Shown: positions 26,337-35,885 of the stretch, piece after piece | How positions within the stretch are numbered: the first letter of the stretch is position 1 | Layout of the letters: each line of letters begins with the position of its first letter | Assembly: GCF_002733955.1 (NCBI RefSeq) | Contig: NZ_NVXQ01000003.1 | Location: 62,001 to 126,000 of the forward strand | Direction: 5' to 3' | From: Hoeflea sp. | GTDB taxonomy: Bacteria; Pseudomonadota; Alphaproteobacteria; Rhizobiales; Rhizobiaceae | Length of the DNA stretch: 64,000 bases | The notes under the pieces: model-generated | Databases searched by the model: none | The model's input: the letters and a program-made list of their open reading frames with translations, nothing else | Told to the model about the DNA's origin: nothing | Position numbers and translations under genes: made by a program

Positions 26337-27577
26337 GCGCGAACAGCGTCATCATTGTTGGTGGTGGCGTTGTCGGCATCGCCACCGCGGCACTGCTGAG
26401 TGAAGCAGGCCACTCGGTCACTATAATCGACCGCTCCGGCCTGGCGCAGGAAACCAGCAAGGGCAACGCCGCAGCACTGGCGTTTTCTGACATCATGCCG
26501 CTGGCCTCACCGAAGATCCTGCTCCGGGCCCCGAAGTGGCTGCTTGATCCGCTCGGCCCGCTGTCAATCCGCCCCTCCTATCTGCCGAAGCTCGCTCCCT
26601 GGCTATGGCAGTTCGCAAAGGCCAGCCTGCCGGCCCGCCAGCAGGCCTCGATCAGCATGCAGACTGCACTGATGCGGCTCGCCGAGCACGAAATGATGAC
26701 GCTGGTCGACCGGGCCGGCATTGCCGGCATGGTGCGCCATGACGGCTCGCTGGAACTCTATGAGAGCGAAGCCCAGCTCAAGGCCACGGAACAGGGCTGG
26801 CACCAGCGCGAGCAGGCCGGCATTGCCTTCGAGCATGTCCGCGGCAGCCGCCTCGCGGAGCTGCAACCCGGCCTGTCTCCCCGCTTTGTCGCGGGCACCT
26901 TCGTTCCCGGCTGGAAAACCGTCTCCGAGCCGCAGATGTTTGCACAGGCACTTTGGGTCCATGCAGAACGCTGCGGAGCCCGATTCGAGAAAGCCGAAAT
27001 CGTCGGACTTGAACGCAGCGAAAGCGGCCCCTCCGCCCGGCTCGCGGATGGCACCACACGCCAGGCAGAAAGAATTGTCGTCTGCGCCGGGTCCTGGTCA
27101 ACCCGGCTGATCAATCCCGTCACCCCGCTCCGGATCCCGCTCGACACCGAGCGTGGTTACAACACCACCCTGCCCGCTGGCGCCTTCGATCTCAAACGCC
27201 AGCTGATCTTCGGCAATCACGGCTTCGTCATGACGCCGCTAGAAACCGGCGTGCGTGTTGGCGGCGCGGTCGAACTCGGCGGCCTCGATCTGCCGCCCAA
27301 TTTTGCCCGCTCGAAAGCCATGCTCGACAAGGCCGCAAGCTTCCTGCCTGGATTGAAAACCACCGGCGGCGTCGAATGGATGGGCTTCCGGCCCTCGCTG
27401 CCCGACACCTTGCCCGTGGTGGGCGCCCTGCCCGAAGATCCGTCCATCCTGCTGGCTTTCGGCAATGGCCATCTCGGGCTCACCCAATCGGCTGCAATGG
27501 GTCGCCTGATCACGGATCTGGTGGGTGGCCACACTCCGAGTATTGACATCAAGGCCTGCCGGCCCGACCGTTTCTGA
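26333..27577 (+). CDS. FAD-dependent D-amino-acid dehydrogenase, probable D-hydroxyproline oxidase
   Basis: This 414-residue protein of the DadA/DAO family has an N-terminal FAD motif ([21 protein letters not shown]), the conserved [11 protein letters not shown] region and the C-terminal [16 protein letters not shown] ... [14 protein letters not shown] signature. It starts with ATGA overlapping trhO and is followed after 21 nt by a hydroxyproline epimerase gene. That neighbour suggests it oxidises cis-4-hydroxy-D-proline in hydroxyproline breakdown, with electrons passing to the respiratory chain; a general D-amino-acid role is the alternative. Confidence 0.85.
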   Translation: MSANSVIIVGGGVVGIATAALLSEAGHSVTIIDRSGLAQETSKGNAAALAFSDIMPLASPKILLRAPKWLLDPLGPLSIRPSYLPKLAPWLWQFAKASLPARQQASISMQTALMRLAEHEMMTLVDRAGIAGMVRHDGSLELYESEAQLKATEQGWHQREQAGIAFEHVRGSRLAELQPGLSPRFVAGTFVPGWKTVSEPQMFAQALWVHAERCGARFEKAEIVGLERSESGPSARLADGTTRQAERIVVCAGSWSTRLINPVTPLRIPLDTERGYNTTLPAGAFDLKRQLIFGNHGFVMTPLETGVRVGGAVELGGLDLPPNFARSKAMLDKAASFLPGLKTTGGVEWMGFRPSLPDTLPVVGALPEDPSILLAFGNGHLGLTQSAAMGRLITDLVGGHTPSIDIKACRPDRF

Positions 27578-27598
27578 ACCCCTACCGGCGAGTAATCC

Positions 27599-28603
27599 AT
27601 GGCGCGCAATCGTTTCTTCTGCATCGACGGCCACACCTGCGGCAACCCGGTGCGTGTTGTCACCGGCGGCAGGCCGCAGCTCGAAGGCGCAACCATGCTC
27701 GAGCGCCGCGCGCATTTCCTCTCTGAATATGACTGGATCCGCACCGGCCTGATGTTCGAGCCGCGCGGCCACGACATGATGTCCGGCACCATCCTCTATC
27801 CGCCGACGCGCGACGATTGCGACATCGCCTTCCTGTTTATCGAGACATCAGGCTGCCTGCCGATGTGCGGCCACGGCACCATCGGCACGGTGACGATGGC
27901 GATCGAGAATGGGCTGGTCAGCCCCCGTGAACCCGGCACTCTCGCCATCGACACGCCCGCCGGACGCATCGTCGCCCGCTACCAGATGAAGGGCCGCAAG
28001 ATCACGGAAGTGCGGCTGACGAATGTTCCGGCCTTCCTGCATTCCACCGGCATCCAGACACACTGCGATGGCTTGGGCGTGATCACCGTCGACGTCGCCT
28101 ATGGTGGCAATTTCTACGCCATCGTCGACGCTCAGAAAAACTTCGCCGACATGGCGGATTTCTCCGCCGCTGATCTGGTGCGCATGAGCCCCGCTCTTCG
28201 CGACCGCCTCAACAGCGAGCATGAGTTCGTGCATCCGGAGAAGCCCGACATCCGCGGCCTGAGCCACATCCTCTGGACCGGCGCCCCGACCAAACCGGAA
28301 GCCCATGCCCGCAATGCCGTCTTCTACGGCGACAAGGCGATAGACCGGTCACCCTGCGGCACCGGTACCTCGGCGCGCATGGCGCAATGGGCCGCCAGGG
28401 GCAGGCTCAAACCGGGCGATGCCTTCGTCCATGAAAGCATTATCGGCTCGCTGTTTCATGGCCGCGTCGAGGAAGCGACGGAAGTGGCAGACAAACCCGC
28501 AATCATCCCTTCCATTGCCGGCTGGGCGGTGGAAACCGGGCTCAACACCATCACCATCGATGACGAGGAAGATCCCTTCGCCCACGGTTTCGTGGTCCGC
28601 TGA
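27599..28603 (+). CDS. 4-hydroxyproline 2-epimerase (proline racemase family)
   Basis: This 334-residue protein has both catalytic cysteines of the proline racemase family, in LPMCGHGTIG (near residue 90) and SPCGTGTSARMA (near residue 252), so it is a racemase/epimerase rather than a hydroxyproline dehydratase. The start FFCIDGHTCGNPVRVV is typical of 4-hydroxyproline epimerases, which convert trans-4-hydroxy-L-proline to cis-4-hydroxy-D-proline. The preceding FAD enzyme would take the next step; the later dehydratase/deaminase and dehydrogenase genes are not in this window. Confidence 0.9.
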   Translation: MARNRFFCIDGHTCGNPVRVVTGGRPQLEGATMLERRAHFLSEYDWIRTGLMFEPRGHDMMSGTILYPPTRDDCDIAFLFIETSGCLPMCGHGTIGTVTMAIENGLVSPREPGTLAIDTPAGRIVARYQMKGRKITEVRLTNVPAFLHSTGIQTHCDGLGVITVDVAYGGNFYAIVDAQKNFADMADFSAADLVRMSPALRDRLNSEHEFVHPEKPDIRGLSHILWTGAPTKPEAHARNAVFYGDKAIDRSPCGTGTSARMAQWAARGRLKPGDAFVHESIIGSLFHGRVEEATEVADKPAIIPSIAGWAVETGLNTITIDDEEDPFAHGFVVR

Positions 28604-28632
28604 AGCGGTACAAGCTTGCTGAAGACTGGCAC

Positions 28633-29346
28633 CTAGACTCTGACAGAAGGCGCCACGAGCGCCGGCGTCCAGACATCATGCCCGCAATGATGGCATTCGG
28701 TCTCGTCCCCTGCCCTCAGCGTTCCGCATTCGAAACAGCAAAGCCCCTCGATGCGCGCCGCACCCGAGGTATGGACGTCGATCTGCGGCAACGGGCGGAT
28801 TTCCTGGGGCGGGACGATCGGCATCCCGGGCCTCGGCGGATCGGCGAGAAACACACTGAGGTCGCCATTGGCTTCGAGAAAGGCATTTTCAACCTCCCCA
28901 AGGTTGCGCACGCCCTCCAGCCTGAGCAAGGCCATGACCTCGGATTTGCCCATTCCCCGGTCCGACGACTGTTCGATGTTGAGCCGCCCGTTCTCGACCA
29001 GCCAGTTCGGTTTGCCGTCGATCGCCGTCTGTGCGCTGTCGGATCTGAGGATCAGGAAATCGAGCCCCTTGTTGATCAGTACGATGACGGTGATGACCAG
29101 CATCGCATGCAGCAGCGGCACATCCGGGTAGAACAGGGAGTCGCCGACAGCCGAACCCAGCGCGATCACAAGCAGGAACTCGACCAGCGACAGCTGGGAG
29201 ATGCTGCGGCCGCCGATCCAGCGGATCAGTCCGAACGTGTAGATGTAAATGACGACCGTGCGGAAAAGAATTTCCCACAGGAACGAGGGCGGCGCCTCAC
29301 CCAGAAGCATACGCGCCCAGTCGAAAGATATGACGGTTTGATCCAT
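28633..29346 (-). CDS. DUF421 (YetF-like) membrane protein with C-terminal zinc ribbon
   Basis: This 237-residue protein has about three N-terminal membrane helices (ILFRTVVIYIYTFGLIRW, LSLVEFLLVIALGSAVGDSLF, MLVITVIVLINKGLDFLIL), then the cytoplasmic DUF421 domain (LVENGRLNIEQ, EVMALLRLEGVRNLGEVENAFLEANGDLSVF). The last ~30 residues form a zinc-ribbon-like module with CCFECG and CHHCG pairs, which ordinary YetF proteins lack as far as I know. Function unknown. It is 79 nt downstream of the GH1 gene on the same strand. Confidence 0.85.
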   Translation of the reverse strand: MDQTVISFDWARMLLGEAPPSFLWEILFRTVVIYIYTFGLIRWIGGRSISQLSLVEFLLVIALGSAVGDSLFYPDVPLLHAMLVITVIVLINKGLDFLILRSDSAQTAIDGKPNWLVENGRLNIEQSSDRGMGKSEVMALLRLEGVRNLGEVENAFLEANGDLSVFLADPPRPGMPIVPPQEIRPLPQIDVHTSGAARIEGLCCFECGTLRAGDETECHHCGHDVWTPALVAPSVRV

Positions 29347-29425
29347 GACGGCGGCTCCGACTGAAGAACAACCATCAACGTGCCGTTGCGGTCTTGGTTC
29401 CCGCTAAACCAGCCGAATAACCGTC

Positions 29426-30787
29426 TCAGCCGGCTTTATGTCCCGCGATCAGCGACGCGTACCAGTGCCCGGACTGCTTGATGGTTCGTTCTTGCGTCTC
29501 ATAGTTCACATGCACGATGCCGAACCGCTGCGAATAGCCTTCGGCCCATTCGAAATTGTCCATCAGGCTCCAGGCAAAATAGCCCTTCAGCGGATAGTTC
29601 TCCGAAATCAGGTCAGCGGCAACGGAGAGATGGGTGGAAAGATACTCGAGCCGCATCGTGTCGCTGACCGCACCGTTTTCCACCTCAGTATTGTCGGCTG
29701 CGCCATTCTCGGTGATGTAGAACGGAGGCAGCGTGTAGCGGCCATAGAGATCCTTGACCACATGGGAGAGCCCCTCAGGCTCGATTTCCCAGCCGATATC
29801 GGTTGTCTCCGGCCTGACCGCGGGTGCCCCCGCAACATGCGGAAACGGCACTGACGCATCGTCGCGCACCCGCATAGGCGTGTAGTAGTTCAGTCCCCAG
29901 AAATCGAGCGGCTGGTGGATCGTCTCGAGATCGCCGTCCTTGATGTGACCGGCCAGGTCCGGACATCCTTCGAGTACGGCGTGCGGATAGGCGCCGGCAA
30001 ACAGCGGCCCGAAAAACACTCCATTGTGGAAATCATTGGCGCGCTGTGCCGCCTTGCGTTCCGCATCGCTGTCGCTTGCCGCCATCACGCTCATCGCGTT
30101 GAGAACGATGCCTGTCGGGATCCCGGGCCGCTCGTCCCTGATTGCCTGAACGCTGAGACCATGCGCCAGGTTGGTGACGTGAAGCGCCGCCATCGCCGCC
30201 TCCATCGACCGCTCGCCAGGCGCATGCACACCCATCAGGTGGCCGAGATAGACCGAGCACCAGGGCTCGTTGAAGGTCACGATCGTGTCGAGCCGGTCGC
30301 CGAGACGTCGGGTTGCGATCCCCGCGTACCGGGCGAAGGCCTCCGCCGTATCCCGGTCGGTCCACCCACCCCGGCCGGTCAGCGCCAGCGGCAGGTCCCA
30401 ATGATACAGCGTCGCAAACGCCTTGATGCCGCGCGCTTTCAGCCCATCCAGCAGGCGGTCGTAAAAATCAAAACCTTTCTCGTTGATCGCGCCGGTTCCA
30501 TCGGGAAGGATCCGGGGCCAGGCAATGGAAAACCGATAGGCCTCTGCACCCAGTTCCGCCATCAGGTCGAGATCTGCATCCAGCCTGTTGTAGTGATCGC
30601 AGGCAACATCGCCGGTATCCCCGCCCTTGACCCGTCCGGGCATGTGCGAAAATGCGTCCCAGATCGACGGCTTCCGGCCATCAGCCTGCGCGGCGCCCTC
30701 GATCTGGTAGGAGGCGGTCGCCACCCCGAAGAGAAAATCGTCGGGGAAGCGGCGGGCCAGTGTGTGAGGCGAGCTGTCTTGGGTCAT
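29426..30787 (-). CDS. GH1 beta-glucosidase
   Basis: This 453-residue glycosidase has family 1 signatures: FLFGVATASYQIEGAAQADGR at the N-terminus, the acid/base Glu in TFNEPW (near residue 170), and the nucleophile Glu in FYITENGA (near residue 360), ending with YFAWSLMDNFEWAEGYSQRFGIVHV. No signal peptide, so it acts on imported disaccharides or glycosides in the cytoplasm. It starts 40 nt after the lactonase-like gene. Beta-galactosidase or fucosidase side activity is common in this family. Confidence 0.92.
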   Translation of the reverse strand: MTQDSSPHTLARRFPDDFLFGVATASYQIEGAAQADGRKPSIWDAFSHMPGRVKGGDTGDVACDHYNRLDADLDLMAELGAEAYRFSIAWPRILPDGTGAINEKGFDFYDRLLDGLKARGIKAFATLYHWDLPLALTGRGGWTDRDTAEAFARYAGIATRRLGDRLDTIVTFNEPWCSVYLGHLMGVHAPGERSMEAAMAALHVTNLAHGLSVQAIRDERPGIPTGIVLNAMSVMAASDSDAERKAAQRANDFHNGVFFGPLFAGAYPHAVLEGCPDLAGHIKDGDLETIHQPLDFWGLNYYTPMRVRDDASVPFPHVAGAPAVRPETTDIGWEIEPEGLSHVVKDLYGRYTLPPFYITENGAADNTEVENGAVSDTMRLEYLSTHLSVAADLISENYPLKGYFAWSLMDNFEWAEGYSQRFGIVHVNYETQERTIKQSGHWYASLIAGHKAG

Positions 30788-30827
30788 GTGAGTCCCCTGG
30801 GGTGGATGGTGCCGGGATGCCCCGACG

Positions 30828-31625
30828 TCAATTTGTCGAAAGCCGCTCGATAAATGCCTTTATGGTCTCGCTGAGCTCGATCGGCTTCTCGATGCACGGC
30901 AGATGTGCCGCTCCCGGGATCTCCTGATACATCGCGCCAGGGATCAGTCGCGCCAGTTCGCCCACCAGTGAAGGCGGAGTCGAGCCGTCTTCAGTCCCCA
31001 CCACGCAGATCGTCGGCACCACCAGTTCGGAACTGGACTGGGTGAAATCACTGTCGCGGATTGCGGCACAGGTTCCGACATAGCCTTCGACCGGCGTGCG
31101 TTCGAGCATCAGCCGGTAGCCGGTGAATTCGGCATTGTCGGCGCTGCGATACTCCTTGGTGAACCAGCGCTCCAGAATGGCGTCGGAGAGCCCGGCAATG
31201 CCCATCTCGTTAATTGCCGATATCCGGGCATCCCACATGTCGGCCGTGCCGATCTTGTGGCCGGTGTCGCACAGGATCAGCGCCCGCACCAGCTCGGGCC
31301 GCCTGGCCGCCAGCCCTTGCGCGATCATGCCGCCGACTGACAGCCCGCAGAGGATCACGTTCTTGGCTTCGTAATGCTCGATCAGCGCGATCAGGTCATT
31401 GATGTGATCATCCATGGTGATCTCTGCGTCACCCGATTCCGACAGGCCGTGGCCGCGCTTGTCATAGGCGATGATGGAATAGTCTCCGACCATCCGCACG
31501 ATCACGTCGCGCCAGATGCGGTAGTCCGTGCCCAGCGAATTGGCGAACACGACCGTGGGCTTTTCAGGCGCAGCACCGATCACCTGATGATGAATGACGA
31601 CACCGTTCAGGCGGGCAAATTGCAT
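30828..31625 (-). CDS. pcaD: Alpha/beta hydrolase, 3-oxoadipate enol-lactonase-like
   Basis: This 265-residue alpha/beta hydrolase has the nucleophile elbow GLSVGGM near residue 104, the acid Asp in VVGTEDGSTPP and the His in PGAAHLPCIEKP, and resembles PcaD (FANSLGTDYRIWRDV, YDKRGHGLSE), which opens 3-oxoadipate enol-lactone in protocatechuate degradation. The start 31625 is fixed by GGAAGGAAG. No other pca genes are nearby, so a different ester or lactone is possible. It follows the xylose operon terminator. Confidence 0.8.
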   Translation of the reverse strand: MQFARLNGVVIHHQVIGAAPEKPTVVFANSLGTDYRIWRDVIVRMVGDYSIIAYDKRGHGLSESGDAEITMDDHINDLIALIEHYEAKNVILCGLSVGGMIAQGLAARRPELVRALILCDTGHKIGTADMWDARISAINEMGIAGLSDAILERWFTKEYRSADNAEFTGYRLMLERTPVEGYVGTCAAIRDSDFTQSSSELVVPTICVVGTEDGSTPPSLVGELARLIPGAMYQEIPGAAHLPCIEKPIELSETIKAFIERLSTN

Positions 31626-31708
31626 GGCGAACTTCCTTCCGGGATGATCTTTCAGATTGGAAGCCTGATTTACGCGACAGAACACCGCCACGCAAACAAA
31701 AGACCGCC

Positions 31709-31742
31709 AAAAAGAACGGCGGCTCATCGCAATGAACCGCCG
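31709..31742 (-). terminator. Rho-independent terminator after xylA
   Basis: An 11-bp stem (31717-31727 with 31732-31742, one G-T pair) with a four-base loop is followed on the minus strand by a T-rich run (31709-31716). It ends the xylose operon before the lactonase-like gene. Confidence 0.88.
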
Positions 31743-31771
31743 CCCCTAGATCAAAATGTTTCGATCATGCG

Positions 31772-33085
31772 TCAGACATAGCGGTTGACGATGTTCTCCA
31801 GATATTCCTGCCGCCCGGATTTCGGCTGCGGGTTGATGTCGGCCCTGGTGACATAGTCGGCGATGTCGGAGAGCGAATAGGTGCCGTCGAGCATCTTTTT
31901 CGCTTCAGCACCGCCCCAGCCCTTGTAGCGACCCTCGACGAAGCTAGTCAGGACGCCGTCCTCGACCATCTTGTGCGCCGCCTTCAGCGCCCGCGCGCAG
32001 GTGTCCATGCCGCCGATATGGGCATAAAGCAGGTCTTCCGCGTCGAGCGACTGACGCCGCAGCTTGGCGTCGAAATTGGTACCGCCAGTCGCGAACCCGC
32101 CGCCCTTCAGGATGGCGTAATAGGCCAGCGCCATTTCCGGCACATTGTTGGGGAACTGGTCGGTGTCCCAGCCCGACTGATAGTCGTTGCGGTTCATGTC
32201 GATGGAACCGAAAATGCCCAACGCCTGGGCCAGCTCGATCTCGTGCTCGAAGGAATGGCCGGCAAGGATAGCGTGGCCCTGCTCGATATTGACCTTGACC
32301 TCGTTTTCGAGACCGTGCCGCTTCAGGAACCCGTAGACTGTCGCCACGTCGTAATCATACTGGTGCTTGGTCGGCTCCTGCGGCTTCGGCTCGATCAGGA
32401 TCGTGCCCTCAAAGCCGATCTTGTGCTTGTATTCGACCACCAGGTTGAGGAAGCGCCCAAGCTGTGCGTCTTCACGCTTCAGATCGGTGTTGAGCAGGGT
32501 CTCGTAGCCTTCGCGCCCGCCCCAGAGAACATAGTTGGCGCCGCCGAGCTTTTGAGTGGCATCCATGCAGGACTTCACGGTTGCCGCGGAGAAGGCAAAC
32601 ACGTCCGGATCAGGGTTGGTTGCAGCGCCCGACATGAAACGGCGGTTGGAAAACAGATTGGCCGTGCCCCACAGCAGCTTGACGCCGGTCTCTTCCTGCT
32701 TGCCGGCGAAATAGTCGACGATCTCTTCAAGGTTGCGGGTGTTCTCCGCAAAGTTGGAGCCTTCCGGACGAACATCGGCATCGTGGAAGCAGTAGAACGG
32801 CGCGCCAAGCGCCGAGAACATTTCGAACGCCACGTCGGCCTTCAGCTTTGCCAGGTCCATCGAGTTCTGGGGATACCAGGGCCGCTCGAAAGTCTGGCCG
32901 CCAAACGGGTCGCCGCCTTCCCAGGCAAAGGAATGCCAGTAGGCGACAGCAAACCGCAGATGGTCTTCCATGCGCTTGCCGCCGACGATTTCGTCCGCAT
33001 TGTAGTGACGAAAGGCCATCGGATTGGTGCTGTCCGGGCCTTCATACTTGATCTTGGTGACGTCTCCGAAAAATCCGGTGCTCAT
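31772..33085 (-). CDS. xylA: Xylose isomerase
   Basis: This 437-residue enzyme converts D-xylose to D-xylulose. It is the long (class II) type. Visible are the catalytic His in [13 protein letters not shown] near residue 100, the metal ligands in [37 protein letters not shown] and [17 protein letters not shown]. Its ATG overlaps the stop of xylB by 4 nt, so the two are coupled in one operon, with a terminator just downstream. Confidence 0.97.
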   Translation of the reverse strand: MSTGFFGDVTKIKYEGPDSTNPMAFRHYNADEIVGGKRMEDHLRFAVAYWHSFAWEGGDPFGGQTFERPWYPQNSMDLAKLKADVAFEMFSALGAPFYCFHDADVRPEGSNFAENTRNLEEIVDYFAGKQEETGVKLLWGTANLFSNRRFMSGAATNPDPDVFAFSAATVKSCMDATQKLGGANYVLWGGREGYETLLNTDLKREDAQLGRFLNLVVEYKHKIGFEGTILIEPKPQEPTKHQYDYDVATVYGFLKRHGLENEVKVNIEQGHAILAGHSFEHEIELAQALGIFGSIDMNRNDYQSGWDTDQFPNNVPEMALAYYAILKGGGFATGGTNFDAKLRRQSLDAEDLLYAHIGGMDTCARALKAAHKMVEDGVLTSFVEGRYKGWGGAEAKKMLDGTYSLSDIADYVTRADINPQPKSGRQEYLENIVNRYV

Positions 33086-34536
33086 GACATGGCTCCTTTG
33101 AGTGCTGGATAAAGCGCGCGATAGGTCTGGTATGCCTCGTCAAAGGCACCCGTGAGATCGCGATTGGGGTGAATGGTTCGTTCCGTGGCCGGCTGCGTGC
33201 ACACGGAGAAGGGGTCAGCGTTTTCGGCCGCGATCAGCCCGAGCCGGGCGGCGCCGAACGCCGCGCCGAAATCGCCGCCCTCGGGAATATCGACCGGCAG
33301 GTCCAGCACGGTGGCAAGAGCTTCGATCCAGTAGTTCGACTTCGAACCGCCTCCGATGGCGGTCACCCGGGTCAGCGACGTGCCAGCCTGGGCCAGAGCG
33401 GCCAGGCTGTCACGGAAGGCAAAGCACACACCTTCCAGCACGGCTCGGGTCAGTTCCGAACGATCGGATTCGTGGCCGAGACCCGCAAAACCGCCACGGA
33501 TGGCCGCGTCATTATGCGGCGTCCGTTCGCCCGAGAGATAGGGCAGGAACATTTCCGGTCCCGGCGCCAGCAATGCGTCGCCAAGCTCGGTAGTCAGCGT
33601 TGACGGCTCAGCCGAGGTTATTCTCGAAAGCCAGTTGAGCGAATCCGTCGCCGACAGGATCACGCCCATCTGATGCCAGGTCCCGGGCAGCGCATGGCAG
33701 AATGCATGCACCGCGCTGTCGGGATTGGGCAAATAGCGGTTGTTGGCGGCAAACAGCACGCCGGATGTGCCGAGCGACGCAAACGCATGCCCGTCGCCGA
33801 CGGTGCCCATACCGCAAGCCGACGCCGCATTGTCCCCTGCACCGCCTGCAATCGGTATACCCGCAGGCAGCCCGAGTTCAGAGGCCACCTCTGCCCGCAA
33901 CGCGCCGGCCCGCTCGGTGCCTTCAACCAGCGTAGGCATCTGGCTCCGGCCGAGCCCGGTGGTAGACAGCAGACCATCGTCCCAGGCGCGCTTGCCGACA
34001 TCGAGCCAGGACGTTCCGGCAGAATCCGACATTTCCGAAATCGCCTCGCCAGTCAGCCAGAGCCTGAGATAATCCTTCGGCAAGAGCACCTTGGCCACGC
34101 GCGAAAATGCTTCCGGCTCGTTGGCCGCCATCCATTTCAGCTTCGGCGCGGTAAAGCCCGGGAACACGATGTTGCCGGTCAGACGACGGAATTGCGGATC
34201 GGCATCAAGCTCTGCTGCTTCCTCGAAACTTCTTGTATCGTTCCACAGGATGCAGGGGCGGATGACCTTGCCGTCCTTGTCGATTGTGGTGGCACCATGC
34301 ATGTGGCCCGACAGCCCGATGCCGCGCACTTTCGCAAGCTCCGAAGCGTGGGTTTTCGCCAGTTCTGCCAAAGCCTTGACTGTTGCCGTGATCCAGCTGT
34401 CGGGATCCTGCTCCGACCAGCCGTGATGCGGCCTTTCGACAGTCAGCGGGGCACTTGCGGAACCGAGAATGCGTTGCGTGTCATCAATCAGCAGCGCTTT
34501 CAGCGATGATGTACCAAGATCAAGTCCGAGATACAT
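33082..34536 (-). CDS. xylB: Xylulokinase
   Basis: This 484-residue FGGY-family kinase phosphorylates xylulose to xylulose 5-phosphate. The N-terminal phosphate loop is [17 protein letters not shown], the catalytic block [13 protein letters not shown], and the C-terminal ATP-binding part [20 protein letters not shown]. The start 34536 is chosen over an upstream open stretch because AAAGGAT precedes it and the family begins here. It lies 52 nt after the LacI-type regulator and overlaps xylA. Confidence 0.96.
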   Translation of the reverse strand: MYLGLDLGTSSLKALLIDDTQRILGSASAPLTVERPHHGWSEQDPDSWITATVKALAELAKTHASELAKVRGIGLSGHMHGATTIDKDGKVIRPCILWNDTRSFEEAAELDADPQFRRLTGNIVFPGFTAPKLKWMAANEPEAFSRVAKVLLPKDYLRLWLTGEAISEMSDSAGTSWLDVGKRAWDDGLLSTTGLGRSQMPTLVEGTERAGALRAEVASELGLPAGIPIAGGAGDNAASACGMGTVGDGHAFASLGTSGVLFAANNRYLPNPDSAVHAFCHALPGTWHQMGVILSATDSLNWLSRITSAEPSTLTTELGDALLAPGPEMFLPYLSGERTPHNDAAIRGGFAGLGHESDRSELTRAVLEGVCFAFRDSLAALAQAGTSLTRVTAIGGGSKSNYWIEALATVLDLPVDIPEGGDFGAAFGAARLGLIAAENADPFSVCTQPATERTIHPNRDLTGAFDEAYQTYRALYPALKGAMS

Positions 34537-34588
34537 GGCGGCAGATCCTTTCAAGAGTGGATTGGACGATTGCATTCAGACCAGCCGG

Positions 34589-35611
34589 TCATGGCAAATT
34601 GTCCTTGAGAAAAATGTCGATGCGGATACGCTCCTGGGCGCTGAGCGGCACCAGCCCGTCGGCACGAGCCTTCAGCACCCGGATCGCGCTGCGCACCTCG
34701 TGGCCGCAATCCTGATTGATCACCGCGTCGAACAGGCCCTCGGCTAGCCCCTTGCGCGACACGTCGGTAACCTCGTGCACGACCACCGCGAGCCTGCCCC
34801 TGTCCGCCTGCGGCAAGGCTTCAAGCAGTCCGCGGTTGCCAGCGCCGAGATTGTAGATTGCAATGATGTCCGGATTGGCCGCCATCGCCGTCCTGACGGC
34901 CTCGCGCACCCTGTCCGCGTCATCATTGGTCTCCACAGGACCGACGATTTCAAGGCCCGGAAACTCGGAATTCAAGATCGCGGCAAAGCCCGCCGCCCGG
35001 TCCATGTGGTCCGAAAGCGCCATCGACCCGGCGACCACCAGAACCTTACCGGACCGCCCCGCGCAAAACCGCCCGATCAGACCTGCCGCCGTGCGCCCAG
35101 CAGCCAAATTGTCGATTCCGCAAAAATGCGTTCGCCGCGAACCGGGAAGGTCCGACACCAGCGTTGTGACGTGAATCCCCTTGTCAATCAGCCGGTCGAC
35201 GGCAGCAGAAACCTCGGGCGTATCCGCGGCAACCAGCGCCACGCCAGTCACCGCCGCGGGATCGACCTGATCAAGCACGGCGACAATGGCAGCGGGATCG
35301 AACGGCGGTACGGTTTCGATCGTGATCGAAGTGCGCTCCGCAGAGGACCGCTGCATGGCGGACCGGATTTCGGCTTCAAGCCCACGCATGAAACTGTTGG
35401 GGCCCTCAGGCACCACGAACAGAAGCGGATAGACGCGGCCTCTGGCAAGATTGGCAGCTGACACATCGCGCACATAGCCAAGCCGTTCAACTGCGGCTTC
35501 AACCTTTTCGACTGTCTTCTGGCGCACGCCCGGGCGGCCATTGAGCACCCGGTCAACAGTCGCAAGACTGACCCCGGCCTCAGCCGCAATGTCATGTACG
35601 GTTGGTCGCAT
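34589..35611 (-). CDS. LacI-family regulator of the xylose operon
   Basis: This 340-residue protein has the LacI helix-turn-helix (TVHDIAAEAGVSLATVDRVLNG) and a sugar-binding effector domain of the type-1 periplasmic-binding fold (YPLLFVVPEGPNSFMRGLEAEI). The variant SLATVDRVLN is typical of the LacI subgroup near xylose and inositol genes in rhizobia. It is the first gene upstream of xylB and probably a xylose-responsive repressor of its own operon. The 274-nt gap upstream (35612-35885) is divergent with gltX and shows no clear operator dyad. Confidence 0.9.
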   Translation of the reverse strand: MRPTVHDIAAEAGVSLATVDRVLNGRPGVRQKTVEKVEAAVERLGYVRDVSAANLARGRVYPLLFVVPEGPNSFMRGLEAEIRSAMQRSSAERTSITIETVPPFDPAAIVAVLDQVDPAAVTGVALVAADTPEVSAAVDRLIDKGIHVTTLVSDLPGSRRTHFCGIDNLAAGRTAAGLIGRFCAGRSGKVLVVAGSMALSDHMDRAAGFAAILNSEFPGLEIVGPVETNDDADRVREAVRTAMAANPDIIAIYNLGAGNRGLLEALPQADRGRLAVVVHEVTDVSRKGLAEGLFDAVINQDCGHEVRSAIRVLKARADGLVPLSAQERIRIDIFLKDNLP

Positions 35612-35885
35612 TCACTCCTCCTGCCGCGTCTTCTAGCCCAAATTTTGAGGTACGTAAATCAGAAATGAGACCGCGACCGACATCAGTCCTCGTCGCGCTG
35701 CTCAACCGGCGACAGCCCTCCCGCAAACCCTTATACTTGACGCAACCGGCACAATATGGCCTAAGGCAGCGCCTGCCGGTCTCCGCCGCGCCTTGCCTGG
35801 CTGCAGCGAAACCGGACAGCGATCGCAGCCGGCACAAGCCGCCGCGCGCACCAATCAACCGGACCTGAAAGCGGGCGAATACAAA

